64,000 nucleotides of DNA, taken from Methylomonas methanica MC09 (lineage in GTDB: Bacteria > Pseudomonadota > Gammaproteobacteria > Methylococcales > Methylomonadaceae). The stretch lies in assembly GCF_000214665.1 (NCBI RefSeq), contig NC_015572.1, positions 3,100,001-3,164,000 of the forward strand. Reading direction: 5' to 3'. How positions within the stretch are numbered: position 1 is the first letter of the stretch; each line of letters begins with the position of its first letter. A program made the translations under genes and the position numbers. This document shows, piece by piece, positions 27,672 to 37,166 of this stretch. The notes beneath the pieces are model-generated. The model was not told the origin of the DNA. It saw only the letters and a program-made list of their open reading frames with translations, and made no database searches.

Positions 27672-28074
27672 CAGCATGAAGACCGGTGTAACCGGTATTG
27701 ATGAAGAACATCTGATACTGGTGAATATGTTGAATATGGCCGGAGAGCAACTGACAGACGGCAGCGGTCGCATGCAACTGGAAGAAATTATTCGTGATTT
27801 GCTAAGTTACGCCCTGTACCACTTCGATAACGAAGAAGAACTCATGCTGGAAAGTCATTATCCGGATGTATTGAGGGAAAAGCATTTTCAGGAACACCGC
27901 AAATTCTCGGCCGCCGTCGCCCGATTGCAACAGGATCTTTCCGACGGTAAGCAGGTTAGCCGCGATGAATTGCTGGGGTTTTTAAAAGCTTGGCTGGTGA
28001 ATCATATTTTGGATACCGACAAACAGCTCGGCGAATTTCTTTGCCAACGCGACCCATTGTCATCTCAGTCATGA
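27637..28074 (+). CDS. Bacteriohemerythrin
   Basis: 145 residues with the diiron O2-binding ligand pattern of bacterial hemerythrins: DEEHLILVNMLN, ALYHFDNEEELMLE, KHFQEHRKF and LVNHILDTDKQLG. The ATG at 27637 has a strong AAAAGGAG site and lies inside the end of the GGDEF-EAL gene. In methanotrophs, related proteins are known as oxygen carriers to the membrane methane monooxygenase. A role as an O2-sensing partner of the adjacent c-di-GMP protein is an alternative suggested by the overlap. The gene ends 4 bases into dtd. Confidence 0.9.
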   Translation: MSQPYSPLTCTDSMKTGVTGIDEEHLILVNMLNMAGEQLTDGSGRMQLEEIIRDLLSYALYHFDNEEELMLESHYPDVLREKHFQEHRKFSAAVARLQQDLSDGKQVSRDELLGFLKAWLVNHILDTDKQLGEFLCQRDPLSSQS

Positions 28075-28511
28075 TCAGCATTATTCAGCGTGTCAGCGAA
28101 GCGAAAGTCACCGTCAACGGGGTCGACATCGGGCGCATAGACAGAGGCATCATGGCGCTGGTAGCGGTGGAAAAGTCCGACGACAAGCCGCAAGCCGACC
28201 GTCTGCTCGAGCGCATTTTAAACTACCGTATTTTTGCCGATGCCGACGACAAAATGAATCTGAGTCTGCGCGACATCCAAGGCGGATTATTGATCGTTCC
28301 GCAATTTACCTTGGCGGCTGACACCCAAAAAGGCAACCGCCCCAGTTTTGCCTCGGCCGCCCCGCCGGAACATGGCCGCGAACTATTCGGCTATTTCCAG
28401 CGACAAGCCTGCGTGGTTTACCCCGGCTGCCAATTCGGCGAATTCGGCGCCGATATGAAAGTAGCCCTGATCAACGACGGTCCGGTGACGTTTACCTTGC
28501 GCTGCCATTAA
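28071..28511 (+). CDS. dtd: D-aminoacyl-tRNA deacylase
   Basis: 146 residues. It starts MISIIQRVSEAKVTVNG and contains the family's PQFTLAADTQKGNRPSF segment (SQFTL-type motif) and the C-terminal GPVTF motif (cross-subunit Gly-Pro). It removes D-amino acids from mischarged tRNA. It overlaps the hemerythrin stop by 4 bases; the 3' end overlaps the convergent small gene by 20 bases. Confidence 0.95.
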   Translation: MISIIQRVSEAKVTVNGVDIGRIDRGIMALVAVEKSDDKPQADRLLERILNYRIFADADDKMNLSLRDIQGGLLIVPQFTLAADTQKGNRPSFASAAPPEHGRELFGYFQRQACVVYPGCQFGEFGADMKVALINDGPVTFTLRCH

Positions 28512-28737
28512 TCCAATCACGTAAGCGCTGCATCTCCTGCTCCAAGGTGTTATCCGGCATATTCTCGTCGGCGCGCCGATACCAGTAGCGCGCATTACTC
28601 AAATCACCTTCCACTCTATGCAGATAGCCGTGAATCAGGCATGACAGCGTATCGGTATAAGGCTGCACCAATTCGTGCGCCTCATCCCACCGACCCGCCG
28701 CAGCCAGTTGCAACGCTTCAGCATGATCTGCCGACAT
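28492..28737 (-). CDS. Conserved hypothetical, TPR-like
   Basis: 81 residues, helical: a first helix pair (HAEALQLAAAGRWDEAHELV) resembles one tetratricopeptide unit, and RVEGDLSNARYWYRRADENM a second. It probably binds a partner protein, but nothing indicates which one. It ends inside the 3' end of dtd on the opposite strand and starts 13 bases after the purL stop, so it may be the tail of the purL transcript. Confidence 0.6.
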   Translation of the reverse strand: MSADHAEALQLAAAGRWDEAHELVQPYTDTLSCLIHGYLHRVEGDLSNARYWYRRADENMPDNTLEQEMQRLRDWINGSAR

Positions 28738-28749
28738 GTCAGTCGCCGT

Positions 28750-31700
28750 CTAACCCACCCAAACCCGGGCATTTCTAAACATCCGCAGCCAAGCGCCGTC
28801 TTCCCGCCAATCCGCCGGATGCCAGGAGTTCTGCACGGCGCGGAAGCAGCGCTCGGGATGCGGCATCATGATGGTGAAACGGCCGTCCGTCGTAGTCAGG
28901 CCGGTAATTCCCAGCGGCGAACCGTTCGGATTGGCTGGAAAGGCCGTGGTTTCAGCGCCGTAATTATCGACGTAACTGATCGCCACATGCGCGTCGGCCG
29001 GATTTTGCGAACCGAACTCGGCACGCCCTTCGCCGTGCGCCACTACCACCGGCAATAGCGAACCGGCCATGCCGCTGAAGAAAATCGACGGCGATTCCTG
29101 TACTTTTACCATCGCCACCCGCGCCTCGAATTGCTCCGACAGGTTGCGCTTGAATTGCGGCCAGTGTTCGGCACCGGGAATGATATCTTTTAAACCCGAC
29201 ATCATCTGGCAGCCGTTGCACACCCCCAAACCGAAGGTGTCCTTACGGGCGAAAAACGCCGCAAATTCGTCGCGCGCCTTGGGGTTAAACAAAATCGATT
29301 TGGCCCAACCGCCGCCCGCACCCAACACGTCGCCGTAGGAAAAACCGCCGCAGGCGACTAAGCCGGTAAAATCGGCCAAACCGACCCGGCCGGCAATAAT
29401 GTCGGTCATGTGCACGTCGATGGCCGTAAAACCGGCTCTATCGAAGGCGGCCGCCATTTCCACATGGCCGTTGACGCCCTGCTCGCGCAAAATCGCCACC
29501 TTCGGCCTGACGGTCTGGCCGAAACGGGCGACGATATTGTCGTTGATATCGAAACTCGGCACAGCGCGCAAACCGGGGTCCTTGTCGTCGGTGATGCGTT
29601 CGAATTGCTGCCGGGCGCAAGCGGGATTATCGCGCAGGGCTTGCATGCGATAACTGACTTCCGACCAAATTTGCTGTAATTCGGCGCGGCTGGCGGAGTA
29701 AAGCAGTTGCTCGCGATGTTTGATTTGCATCTGCTGCCCGGATACCACATGACCGATTTGAAAACTGCAATCGTCCAGACCGGCTTGGTCCAATATCCTC
29801 GCAACCCGGTTCAGGTCCGCGGCCTTGATCTGAATCACCGCCCCCAGCTCTTCGTTGAACAGGGCCCCCAGAACGTCGTCGCCCAGCACCGACAAATCGA
29901 TGTCCAGCCCCTGACGACCGGCGAACAACATTTCGGCCAGCGTGGCCAGCAAACCGCCGTCGGCGCGGTCATGATAGGCCAGTAACAGGGCTTGCTGATT
30001 CAAGCTCTGGATCGTGTCGAAAAACGCTTTGAACAATTCAGCATCGTCCAAATCCGGCGCTTGATTGCCGAGCTGATTGTATACCTGTGCCAACACCGAA
30101 CCGCCCAGGCGGTTTTTGCCCTGCCCCAAATCGATCAGCAACAACAGACTATCCTGATCCTGCAGTTGCGGCGTCAACGTCAGACGTACGTCCTGGACCG
30201 GCGCAAACGCGGTAATAATCAACGACACCGGCGAGGTCATGCTCTTATCGTTGTCTTTGTCTTTCCATACGGTTCGCATCGACAAGGAATCCTTACCCAC
30301 CGGAATGGCGATGCCCAAGGTCGGACACAATTCCATACCAACGGCTTTGACGGTATCGAACAATACCGCGTCTTCGCCGGGGCTACCGGCCGCGGCCATC
30401 CAGTTGGCGGATAATTTGACATCGTTGAGTTTGCCGATACGGGCCGCGGCCAAGTTAGTCAAGGCCTCGCCTATGGCCATGCGTCCGGACGCCGGGCCGT
30501 CGATCAACGCTAACGGCGTGCGTTCGCCCAAGGCCATGGCTTCGCCGGTATGTGCGTAAAATCCCGAAGCTGTCACCGCGACATCCGCCACCGGTATTTG
30601 CCACGGCCCTACCATTTGATCGCGCGCCACCAAACCGGTTACCGAACGGTCGCCGATGTGGATCAAAAAGCTTTTGTCCGCCACGGCCGGAAAGGCCAGT
30701 ACCCGTTTCACGGCGTCGGCCAGTTGCACGGATTGCAGCTGCAGTTCCGGCAAGCTTTTAGGCAGTCGCCGCACGTCTTTATGCATTTTCGGCGGTTTGC
30801 CAAACAATACCGACATCGGCAAATCGACCGGTTTGCCGCCCAGCCATTCGTCGCTCAGCGTCAGATGTTCGGCATCTGTGGCTTCGCCGATCACTGCGTA
30901 CAGGCAGTGTTCGCGCTCGCAGAACGATTCGAACAAGGCTAAGGATTCCGGCTTGATAGCCACCACATAGCGTTCCTGGGCTTCGTTGCACCAGATTTGC
31001 ATCGGCGACATGCCTTTGTCGGCGTTGTTGACTTTGCGTAATTCGAAACGGCCGCCGCGCTCGCAATCGTGAATAATCTCCGGCACCGCGTTGGACAAAC
31101 CGCCGGCACCGATGTCGTGAATGGAAATGATCGGCGTTTCGTCACCCAGGGAGTTACAGTGATTGATCACTTCCTGGCAGCGGCGCTCCATTTCCGGGTT
31201 TTCCCGCTGCACGGAGGCGAAATCCAGTTCGGCCGCGCTTTCGCCCGAGGTTTGCGAAGAGGCCGCACCGCCGCCCAAGCCGATCAGCATGGCCGGACCA
31301 CCTAAAATAATGATCAAGGAGCCGGCCGGAATCGGCTGCTTATCCACCAGCATCGGGCGGATATTACCCATGCCGCCGGCAATCATGATGGGTTTGTGAT
31401 AACCGCGAAACGCATCGGGCTCGCCGGTTTCGGCCGGCTGCTCGAAGCTGCGGAAATAACCGGCGATATTGGGCCTGCCGAATTCGTTATTGAACGCCGC
31501 ACCGCCGATCGGCCCTTCCAGCATGATGTCCAACGCGGTCGCAATACGCTCCGGCTTGCCGTTATCGGCTTCCCACGGCTGTTCGAAACCCGGAATCTTT
31601 AAGTGCGAAACGCTGAACCCGGTCAGACCTGCTTTGGTGGCGGAACCTCGGCCGGTGGCGCCTTCGTCGCGTATCTCGCCGCCGGAACCGGTCGCCGCAC

Positions 31701-32676
31701 CCGGATGCGGCGAAATCGCCGTCGGATGATTATGAGTTTCCACCTTCATCAAAATATGCGCTGCTTCTTCCACATAACCGTAAGTATGGCTGCCGGCGTC
31801 GCGGATAAATACCCGCGCTTCCGAGCCAGCCATCACCGAGGCGTTATCGCTATAGGCGGACAGAATACCTTGAGGATGTTGGGTATGGGTGTTGCGAATC
31901 ATCGCAAACAACGACTTGGCTTGTTCTTCGCCGTCTATGGTCCAGCTGGCGTTAAAAATTTTGTGCCGGCAATGCTCGGAGTTGGCCTGGGCGAACATCA
32001 TCAGTTCGACGTCGGTAGGGTTACGGCCCAATTGTGCGAAACTTTCGGTCAAATAATCGATCTCGTCCGCCGACAAAGCCAGCCCCAGTTCGGTATTGGC
32101 CTTAACCAAGGCTTCGCGACCTTGTTCGATGATGGCGACGCTCTGCAAGGGCTTGGGCTCGTGCTCGGCAAACAAGTCAAGTTGCGCGGAGTCGGTGACG
32201 ACTTGTTGAGTCATGCGGTCGTGCAGCGGCGCGGCCAAGGCCTGCAAGGCGTCCGCACTTAATTGGGCAGAACCGGTAAATGTATACTCAATACCGCGCT
32301 CGAGACGTTTTACCCCGGACAGACCGCAGCGCTCGGCAATTTCGGTGGCCTTGCTGGACCAGGGCGAAATGGTTCCCAGCCTGGGTACTACCCACAGGGT
32401 TGCGGTGAATACCGCCGCAATCCGGGCCGCCTCGCCGCCTGTTTCGCCGGCGATAGCCGTTGTTGCCGCGCTCAAGTCTTGAGCAGGAGCCTCGCCGTAA
32501 TCCAGCAATCGGCCCAACATCTCCGTTTGCGCCTCCGTTAAGGGCGCTTCCAGCTGCGCGAAGTGCAGGAATCGGGCTGAAACAGCTTGAATACGGCTAT
32601 CCAGGTCCTGCAATTGGCTGAGCAATTTTTCGATGCGAAACGAGGAAAGGGCGGAAGTTCCGGGAATAGTCAACAT
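28750..32676 (-). CDS. purL: Phosphoribosylformylglycinamidine synthase
   Basis: 1308 residues, the length of the large single-chain gammaproteobacterial PurL. It converts FGAR, glutamine and ATP to FGAM in purine synthesis. The ATP-binding half has [19 protein letters not shown] and [10 protein letters not shown]. The C-terminal glutaminase has [13 protein letters not shown] (Cys nucleophile) and [10 protein letters not shown] (His and Glu). Start at the ATG at 32674-32676. It stands alone, with an 88-base gap to bamC upstream. Confidence 0.97.
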   Translation of the reverse strand: MLTIPGTSALSSFRIEKLLSQLQDLDSRIQAVSARFLHFAQLEAPLTEAQTEMLGRLLDYGEAPAQDLSAATTAIAGETGGEAARIAAVFTATLWVVPRLGTISPWSSKATEIAERCGLSGVKRLERGIEYTFTGSAQLSADALQALAAPLHDRMTQQVVTDSAQLDLFAEHEPKPLQSVAIIEQGREALVKANTELGLALSADEIDYLTESFAQLGRNPTDVELMMFAQANSEHCRHKIFNASWTIDGEEQAKSLFAMIRNTHTQHPQGILSAYSDNASVMAGSEARVFIRDAGSHTYGYVEEAAHILMKVETHNHPTAISPHPGAATGSGGEIRDEGATGRGSATKAGLTGFSVSHLKIPGFEQPWEADNGKPERIATALDIMLEGPIGGAAFNNEFGRPNIAGYFRSFEQPAETGEPDAFRGYHKPIMIAGGMGNIRPMLVDKQPIPAGSLIIILGGPAMLIGLGGGAASSQTSGESAAELDFASVQRENPEMERRCQEVINHCNSLGDETPIISIHDIGAGGLSNAVPEIIHDCERGGRFELRKVNNADKGMSPMQIWCNEAQERYVVAIKPESLALFESFCEREHCLYAVIGEATDAEHLTLSDEWLGGKPVDLPMSVLFGKPPKMHKDVRRLPKSLPELQLQSVQLADAVKRVLAFPAVADKSFLIHIGDRSVTGLVARDQMVGPWQIPVADVAVTASGFYAHTGEAMALGERTPLALIDGPASGRMAIGEALTNLAAARIGKLNDVKLSANWMAAAGSPGEDAVLFDTVKAVGMELCPTLGIAIPVGKDSLSMRTVWKDKDNDKSMTSPVSLIITAFAPVQDVRLTLTPQLQDQDSLLLLIDLGQGKNRLGGSVLAQVYNQLGNQAPDLDDAELFKAFFDTIQSLNQQALLLAYHDRADGGLLATLAEMLFAGRQGLDIDLSVLGDDVLGALFNEELGAVIQIKAADLNRVARILDQAGLDDCSFQIGHVVSGQQMQIKHREQLLYSASRAELQQIWSEVSYRMQALRDNPACARQQFERITDDKDPGLRAVPSFDINDNIVARFGQTVRPKVAILREQGVNGHVEMAAAFDRAGFTAIDVHMTDIIAGRVGLADFTGLVACGGFSYGDVLGAGGGWAKSILFNPKARDEFAAFFARKDTFGLGVCNGCQMMSGLKDIIPGAEHWPQFKRNLSEQFEARVAMVKVQESPSIFFSGMAGSLLPVVVAHGEGRAEFGSQNPADAHVAISYVDNYGAETTAFPANPNGSPLGITGLTTTDGRFTIMMPHPERCFRAVQNSWHPADWREDGAWLRMFRNARVWVG

Positions 32677-32764
32677 GGCGATTTCGAATAAAGGGTAAAA
32701 CAGGTTACGGAATAACTGCGGGGGGATTAACAGGTCGAAAAATACAAATCCGAATTAACCCAGA

Positions 32765-33532
32765 CTAGTCATGTATGATCGGATTTTCGGTGATGGGCCG
32801 CCGCACAGGCTCGCTAGCCGGTTGCTCGGGCTCATCGGCAACGTTATCCTGATCGACAACTTGGTTGATACCCTCGGTAATCAGTTTTAACAAGGCATTG
32901 GCGGCGGGTGTAGACAGGAACTTTCCCTGCTCGTCCTGGACGGTGACTTCGCTCATTTGCGGGCCTATCCCCCTCACACTGATCCGGTATTCCTGTTCCT
33001 GGCTGGGGTCCTCGCCGAACAGGAAATTGATTTCGTCCCAGATACTATCGTCTTTGGCTTCAACCGCATTCGGATCGTATTTAACGTAAAAATAGCCTTT
33101 ATCGACGTTACGCTCGACGATTTCGACTTTTTGCCGGGTTAAGGCGCGTCCCACCATACGGGTCGCCGGCGTCTTGGCTTGATCGATTTGCAAACTGCTA
33201 ACGCCGCCGGTCGCACTTGTTTCCGGAACCTCCGCTTGTTGCGGCTCGGCTTTTGCCTCGCTCGCCTGTGCGCTCTCGGTGTCTGCTTCGGCGGGGCTGG
33301 GGTCGGAGACGGCTGCTTCCGTTTCCGTCGCGACCGGTGCTGTCGCCTGCGAGGTCAGACTGGGCAGACCCTTGTTTTTCAAATCGTCCGGCACTATCAG
33401 TTCCGGAATTTCAGAGGTAAATTGATAATCCCTCTCCTTGTCCGGAAACCAGCTCTTGATGGTGCTGCAGGCCGAGAGCCCGCAAAGCATCGCGCCTCCG
33501 ACTATCCAGCGCAGCGGCATTGTTTTATTCAT
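32765..33532 (-). CDS. bamC: Outer membrane assembly lipoprotein BamC
   Basis: 255 residues. A signal peptide with lipobox LSAC (Cys 22) precedes the conserved BamC N-terminal stretch DKERDYQFTSEIPELIVPDDL, which in E. coli lies along BamD. An Ala/Glu/Pro-rich linker then leads to one clear helix-grip domain (AKTPATRMVGRALTRQKVEI ... GYFYVKYDP). It is shorter than E. coli BamC (344), so the second C-terminal helix-grip domain may be reduced. The start is 1 base from the dapA stop, the usual dapA-bamC arrangement. Confidence 0.9.
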   Translation of the reverse strand: MNKTMPLRWIVGGAMLCGLSACSTIKSWFPDKERDYQFTSEIPELIVPDDLKNKGLPSLTSQATAPVATETEAAVSDPSPAEADTESAQASEAKAEPQQAEVPETSATGGVSSLQIDQAKTPATRMVGRALTRQKVEIVERNVDKGYFYVKYDPNAVEAKDDSIWDEINFLFGEDPSQEQEYRISVRGIGPQMSEVTVQDEQGKFLSTPAANALLKLITEGINQVVDQDNVADEPEQPASEPVRRPITENPIIHD

Positions 33533-33533
33533 A

Positions 33534-34409
33534 TTATAAAACGCCGGCCTGCCGCATGGCCTCGCGGACCGGTTCGATGCAGTCGTCTGTCAACCAAGTC
33601 AAAGGCAGGCGAATGCCTTTACCCATCAAACCCATTTCCGCTACCGCCCATTTTACGGGGATAGGGTTGGACTGGATAAACAAGCTGCTGTGCAAGCCGG
33701 TTAATTTAGCGTCCAACGCCTCGGCCGTTGCCCTATCGCCCCGCATGGCGGCAGCCAACATATCGTGCAATAATCTGGGCGCCACATTGCCGGTCACGGT
33801 AATACTGCCGTTGCCGCCGAGCAGGCAAAATTCCAGGCTGGTGGCATCGTCGCCGGTATAAAGGGCAAAATCCTCGCCGGTCAGATCGCGGATTTGTTTG
33901 ACCCGCTCCAGCTTACCGGTGGCTTCCTTGACACCGACGATATTTTCGACTTGGGACAAGCGGCCTACAGTTTCCGGTAATAGGTCGCAGCCGGTCCGGC
34001 CGGGCACGTTGTATAAAATTTGCGGAATATCGACCGCTTCGGCGATGGCTTTGTAATGCAGGTATAAGCCTTCCTGGGTCGGTTTGTTGTAATACGGCGT
34101 CACCAGCAGACAGGCGTCGGCACCAGCCTGTTTGGCGCGTTGGGTCAAGCGTATCGCTTCCCGGGTGCAATTGGCGCCGGTTCCGGCGATGACGGGCATG
34201 CGCCCCGCCACGTAATCCACCACCGTTTTGATGACCCGGCAGTGCTCGTCTTCATCCAAGGTGGCCGATTCGCCCGTGGTACCGACGGCAACCAAAGCAT
34301 CCGTACCTTGCTCGACATGAAACTCCACCAACTTTTTCAGACTCACGTTGTCCACCGCGCCGTCTTCAGTCATCGGGGTTACCAAAGCAACGATACTACC
34401 TTGAATCAT
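33534..34409 (-). CDS. dapA: 4-hydroxy-tetrahydrodipicolinate synthase
   Basis: 291 residues, TIM barrel. Conserved GTTGESATL, PYYNKPTQEGLYLHY, ILYNVPGRTGCDLLP (catalytic Tyr) and GVKEATG (Schiff-base Lys near residue 161). It condenses pyruvate with aspartate semialdehyde in lysine and peptidoglycan synthesis. It is co-directional with bamC immediately downstream. Confidence 0.97.
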   Translation of the reverse strand: MIQGSIVALVTPMTEDGAVDNVSLKKLVEFHVEQGTDALVAVGTTGESATLDEDEHCRVIKTVVDYVAGRMPVIAGTGANCTREAIRLTQRAKQAGADACLLVTPYYNKPTQEGLYLHYKAIAEAVDIPQILYNVPGRTGCDLLPETVGRLSQVENIVGVKEATGKLERVKQIRDLTGEDFALYTGDDATSLEFCLLGGNGSITVTGNVAPRLLHDMLAAAMRGDRATAEALDAKLTGLHSSLFIQSNPIPVKWAVAEMGLMGKGIRLPLTWLTDDCIEPVREAMRQAGVL

Positions 34410-34481
34410 GTAAATCTCTCGTCAGAATTTTTTCCAAAAACAGCGGGCATTATAACAAGCAAACCAGTAAAACCCAGCCTG

Positions 34482-34937
34482 TTATATTTGCTTGCCCGTC
34501 AGAAAACGATCCAGGGCGTTGGCAAAATTCTGCACGTCCCTGGCCCCCATGACGGCCGCCCCACCCGTTACTACGCCGCTGTCGCGCATTTGCTCCATGA
34601 AATCCCGCATGGCCAGTTTTTCGCCGATATTATCCTGGCTATACAATTCGCCGCGCGGATTGAGCGCAAAACCCTGCTGCCGAATGACTTGCGCCGCCAG
34701 CGGAATATCTCCGGTAATTACCAAGTCACCGCCTTGCATATGAGTGGCAATATAATTGTCGGCTACATCGAAACCGCCGCTGACGCGGACGGCGCGAATA
34801 GTTTTCGAGGGTGGCGCGGCGACGAACTGGTTAGCCACCAACACCATATCGAACTGTCGTTTCTGTGCGGCCCGAAACAGCACGGTTTTGATCAAATTCG
34901 GGCAGGCATCGGCGTCCACCCACAAGGTAAAAGCCAC
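34482..34937 (-). CDS. YaiI/YqxD family (DUF188) protein
   Basis: 151 residues from the GTG at 34935-34937, which shares a base with the stop of the PAP2 gene (TAGTG). The family start [11 protein letters not shown] follows directly, with [27 protein letters not shown] and NPRGELYS. The fold is PIN-like with conserved acidic residues; no firm function is known. A frame reaching to 35030 exists, but the extra residues lie inside the PAP2 gene and lack family similarity. Confidence 0.88.
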   Translation of the reverse strand: MAFTLWVDADACPNLIKTVLFRAAQKRQFDMVLVANQFVAAPPSKTIRAVRVSGGFDVADNYIATHMQGGDLVITGDIPLAAQVIRQQGFALNPRGELYSQDNIGEKLAMRDFMEQMRDSGVVTGGAAVMGARDVQNFANALDRFLTGKQI

Positions 34938-35635
34938 TAATGCCTCGCTTCCGGGTGGCCGGGCTTCATTTTGATAAACCAACCGTAATAAAGTGCAAAC
35001 GCCACCAGAAATACCACATAACCGGACCACAAGATATCCGAAACAAAGTGGCCACCCGCCGTCATTCGGGTGAAGCCCATGGTCCAGGCAACGATCAGAG
35101 TCAGCGTAAAATAAAATGCCTTATGGTTCTGCGATAAAAAATACAACACAAAAAACGCATAGCCCACCGAGCAATGCCCGCACACGAACGACTTGTCCGG
35201 GGTGTGACCTAACTTTAAAGGCGGCACATAGCTATATTCACCGCCGAATTGTTGAATGTGAACGGGCCGCGGCCGCCCCCAATGGTCTTTAAAAACCAAA
35301 TTCACCATCAAACCCGGCCCGATAACGATCACCAACAGGATATACAGCGACCGCCGCCGGTAACGTCGGCTAAAGTGGTGGTAGTGGCTACTGATGTAAA
35401 TCGCCAGTGCCGACAATCCGGTAATGACGGTAAACGGGAATGCATAGTCGTAGAGAAATTTCAATACCGGCCAATGCTGATAAGGCCAATCGGCGATTGA
35501 ATGGCCGGGATGGTAAAACAGGCCTGCCAATTGCGTATCCAGATCGGTAAACCAAAACAACAAGGTAGTGGTAACCACCAGGAACAGCCATACCAGCAAT
35601 TCGCGCTTGGCGCGCTTAATTTTTAGATGCGGCAT
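34937..35635 (-). CDS. PAP2 family phosphatase, membrane
   Basis: 232 residues from the ATG at 35633-35635. Several TM helices. The PAP2 triad is visible as [18 protein letters not shown] (in place of the common SGH) and [12 protein letters not shown]. Such enzymes dephosphorylate undecaprenyl pyrophosphate or phospholipids; the substrate here is unknown. The start overlaps the 3' end of the glycosyltransferase gene by 20 bases, which suggests a shared role in lipid-linked sugar or lipid A modification. Confidence 0.85.
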   Translation of the reverse strand: MPHLKIKRAKRELLVWLFLVVTTTLLFWFTDLDTQLAGLFYHPGHSIADWPYQHWPVLKFLYDYAFPFTVITGLSALAIYISSHYHHFSRRYRRRSLYILLVIVIGPGLMVNLVFKDHWGRPRPVHIQQFGGEYSYVPPLKLGHTPDKSFVCGHCSVGYAFFVLYFLSQNHKAFYFTLTLIVAWTMGFTRMTAGGHFVSDILWSGYVVFLVAFALYYGWFIKMKPGHPEARH

Positions 35636-37166
35636 GCTTTTCCTTGGTTGCTGCCTGTTTGACTGGATCCGGCCAAGCCCGCAAATTTTCGCCCAAATAT
35701 ACAAAATACGGCGAATTCGGATTATTCGGATTTTCCACTTCCGCCACCAACCTAAACCGGTTGAAGGCCTCTTTCAAAGCTTGCGGCACCCCCTCTTCCG
35801 GTCTTTCTCCGATGATAAAGGCATTTTTGCCTAGGTATTTTTCCGGTCCCGGCCAAACTTCGTATTGACTGGCGACCTGCCCAGATTCTTCATAACGATA
35901 GACTTGCGGATGGTCCGGCAGATAAAAGCCCAATTCGCTGGCCAGATAGCGATGACCGAGCGCCACGATAAACGCGTCGTCCAGGTTAGGTTGCGCGATC
36001 AAGCGCTCAAAATGCACGTCCGTCGCCAACTGTTGCCAGCTCTTAAAACGCTTGGTCGGGTCAAGAGCGGTATCTTTCAAATCAAACGCCTGCAGCAACA
36101 CTGGCAATATATACGTCATCATGACCATCACATAGCCGAAACCGAGTGCAAATTTGACGGTTTTTTTCCAGACGCCGACGGCCCAGCTGCCGGCCAGCAA
36201 TATCAAGCCGCTGATATAAAACGGCATGGGCCAGTTACCTTGAACTTTTTGCAGCAAGCTCAGCAATAAAATAGCCAATACCAATACCGGCCCCATCAGC
36301 CACAGAAATTGTTGCTCGGCACTAAGGCGCTTAAACCCCCACACCCCCTGTAAACTGGTCCAGATCACCAAAATGCAGATAACCGGCGACAACAGCAATA
36401 GCTGGTACAACATAAAATCACGGGCATGCTGAAAGTGCTGCGTCAAACTGGTGGCCTCGTGAGTACCGAAGTGGCCTTTGCTATGTCCGAACATCACCCA
36501 ATCATGCTGTTGATTCCACCACAAAATAGGCACGGCGGCCAACAGCATAGGTAGCAGATACAGCCAATACTCGCGTTTAAGATAGTGGCGTCGTTTTGGC
36601 TCGTAAGCCAAAAAAATCAGCAGCATCACCGGCAAGGCAATAGCGGCCTGCTTACTCAACAAGGCAGCCGCGCTGGCGCAACCCGCCCATAACCAGGCTT
36701 TTGCATCCTGATCGAACAGGGCTCGGCGCAAGTAATATAGGGCCATTACCCAGAAGCAATACAACGGCGCGTCGATGGTCATCAAGAAATTAGCCAACAC
36801 ATTGATCGGTGTGGCTAACATCAGCAACAATGCCATGGCGGCGGCACGGGCGCCGAAAAACGCCTTGGCGGTCGCGTGAAAATAGAATAAGAAAATCGTA
36901 CCCAATAACAAGGTGGGCAAGCGTACCACCGGCGTGTAGTCGCCGAACAGCCAGGTGGCCGCACCGATCAGCCAGGCCACCATCGGCGGCTTACTGTAAT
37001 AACACCAATCGGGCCGCCGCGACCAATCCCAGTAATAACTTTCGTCGCCGATCAAATTCAAGCCGTTGCCGAATAAAAACCCGGCACGCAACAGCAGCAC
37101 CGCAATCAGCAGACTTGGCAGGTGTGTATCTATCCAACGTAAAACCTTTTCCAACATGGCGAACAC
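35616..37166 (-). CDS. GT39/ArnT-like membrane glycosyltransferase
   Basis: 516 residues with about a dozen TM helices. The N-terminal GDESYYWDWSRRPDWCYYSKPPMVAWLIG loop (first 20-residue part carries the acidic catalytic pair) is typical of PMT/ArnT enzymes, which move a sugar from a polyprenyl phosphate to protein or lipid A in the periplasm. A soluble C-terminal domain follows. The GTG start overlaps the recJ stop (TAGTG); an ATG three codons later is possible. It probably works with the neighbouring PAP2 phosphatase. Confidence 0.85.
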   Translation of the reverse strand: MFAMLEKVLRWIDTHLPSLLIAVLLLRAGFLFGNGLNLIGDESYYWDWSRRPDWCYYSKPPMVAWLIGAATWLFGDYTPVVRLPTLLLGTIFLFYFHATAKAFFGARAAAMALLLMLATPINVLANFLMTIDAPLYCFWVMALYYLRRALFDQDAKAWLWAGCASAAALLSKQAAIALPVMLLIFLAYEPKRRHYLKREYWLYLLPMLLAAVPILWWNQQHDWVMFGHSKGHFGTHEATSLTQHFQHARDFMLYQLLLLSPVICILVIWTSLQGVWGFKRLSAEQQFLWLMGPVLVLAILLLSLLQKVQGNWPMPFYISGLILLAGSWAVGVWKKTVKFALGFGYVMVMMTYILPVLLQAFDLKDTALDPTKRFKSWQQLATDVHFERLIAQPNLDDAFIVALGHRYLASELGFYLPDHPQVYRYEESGQVASQYEVWPGPEKYLGKNAFIIGERPEEGVPQALKEAFNRFRLVAEVENPNNPNSPYFVYLGENLRAWPDPVKQAATKEKHAASKN

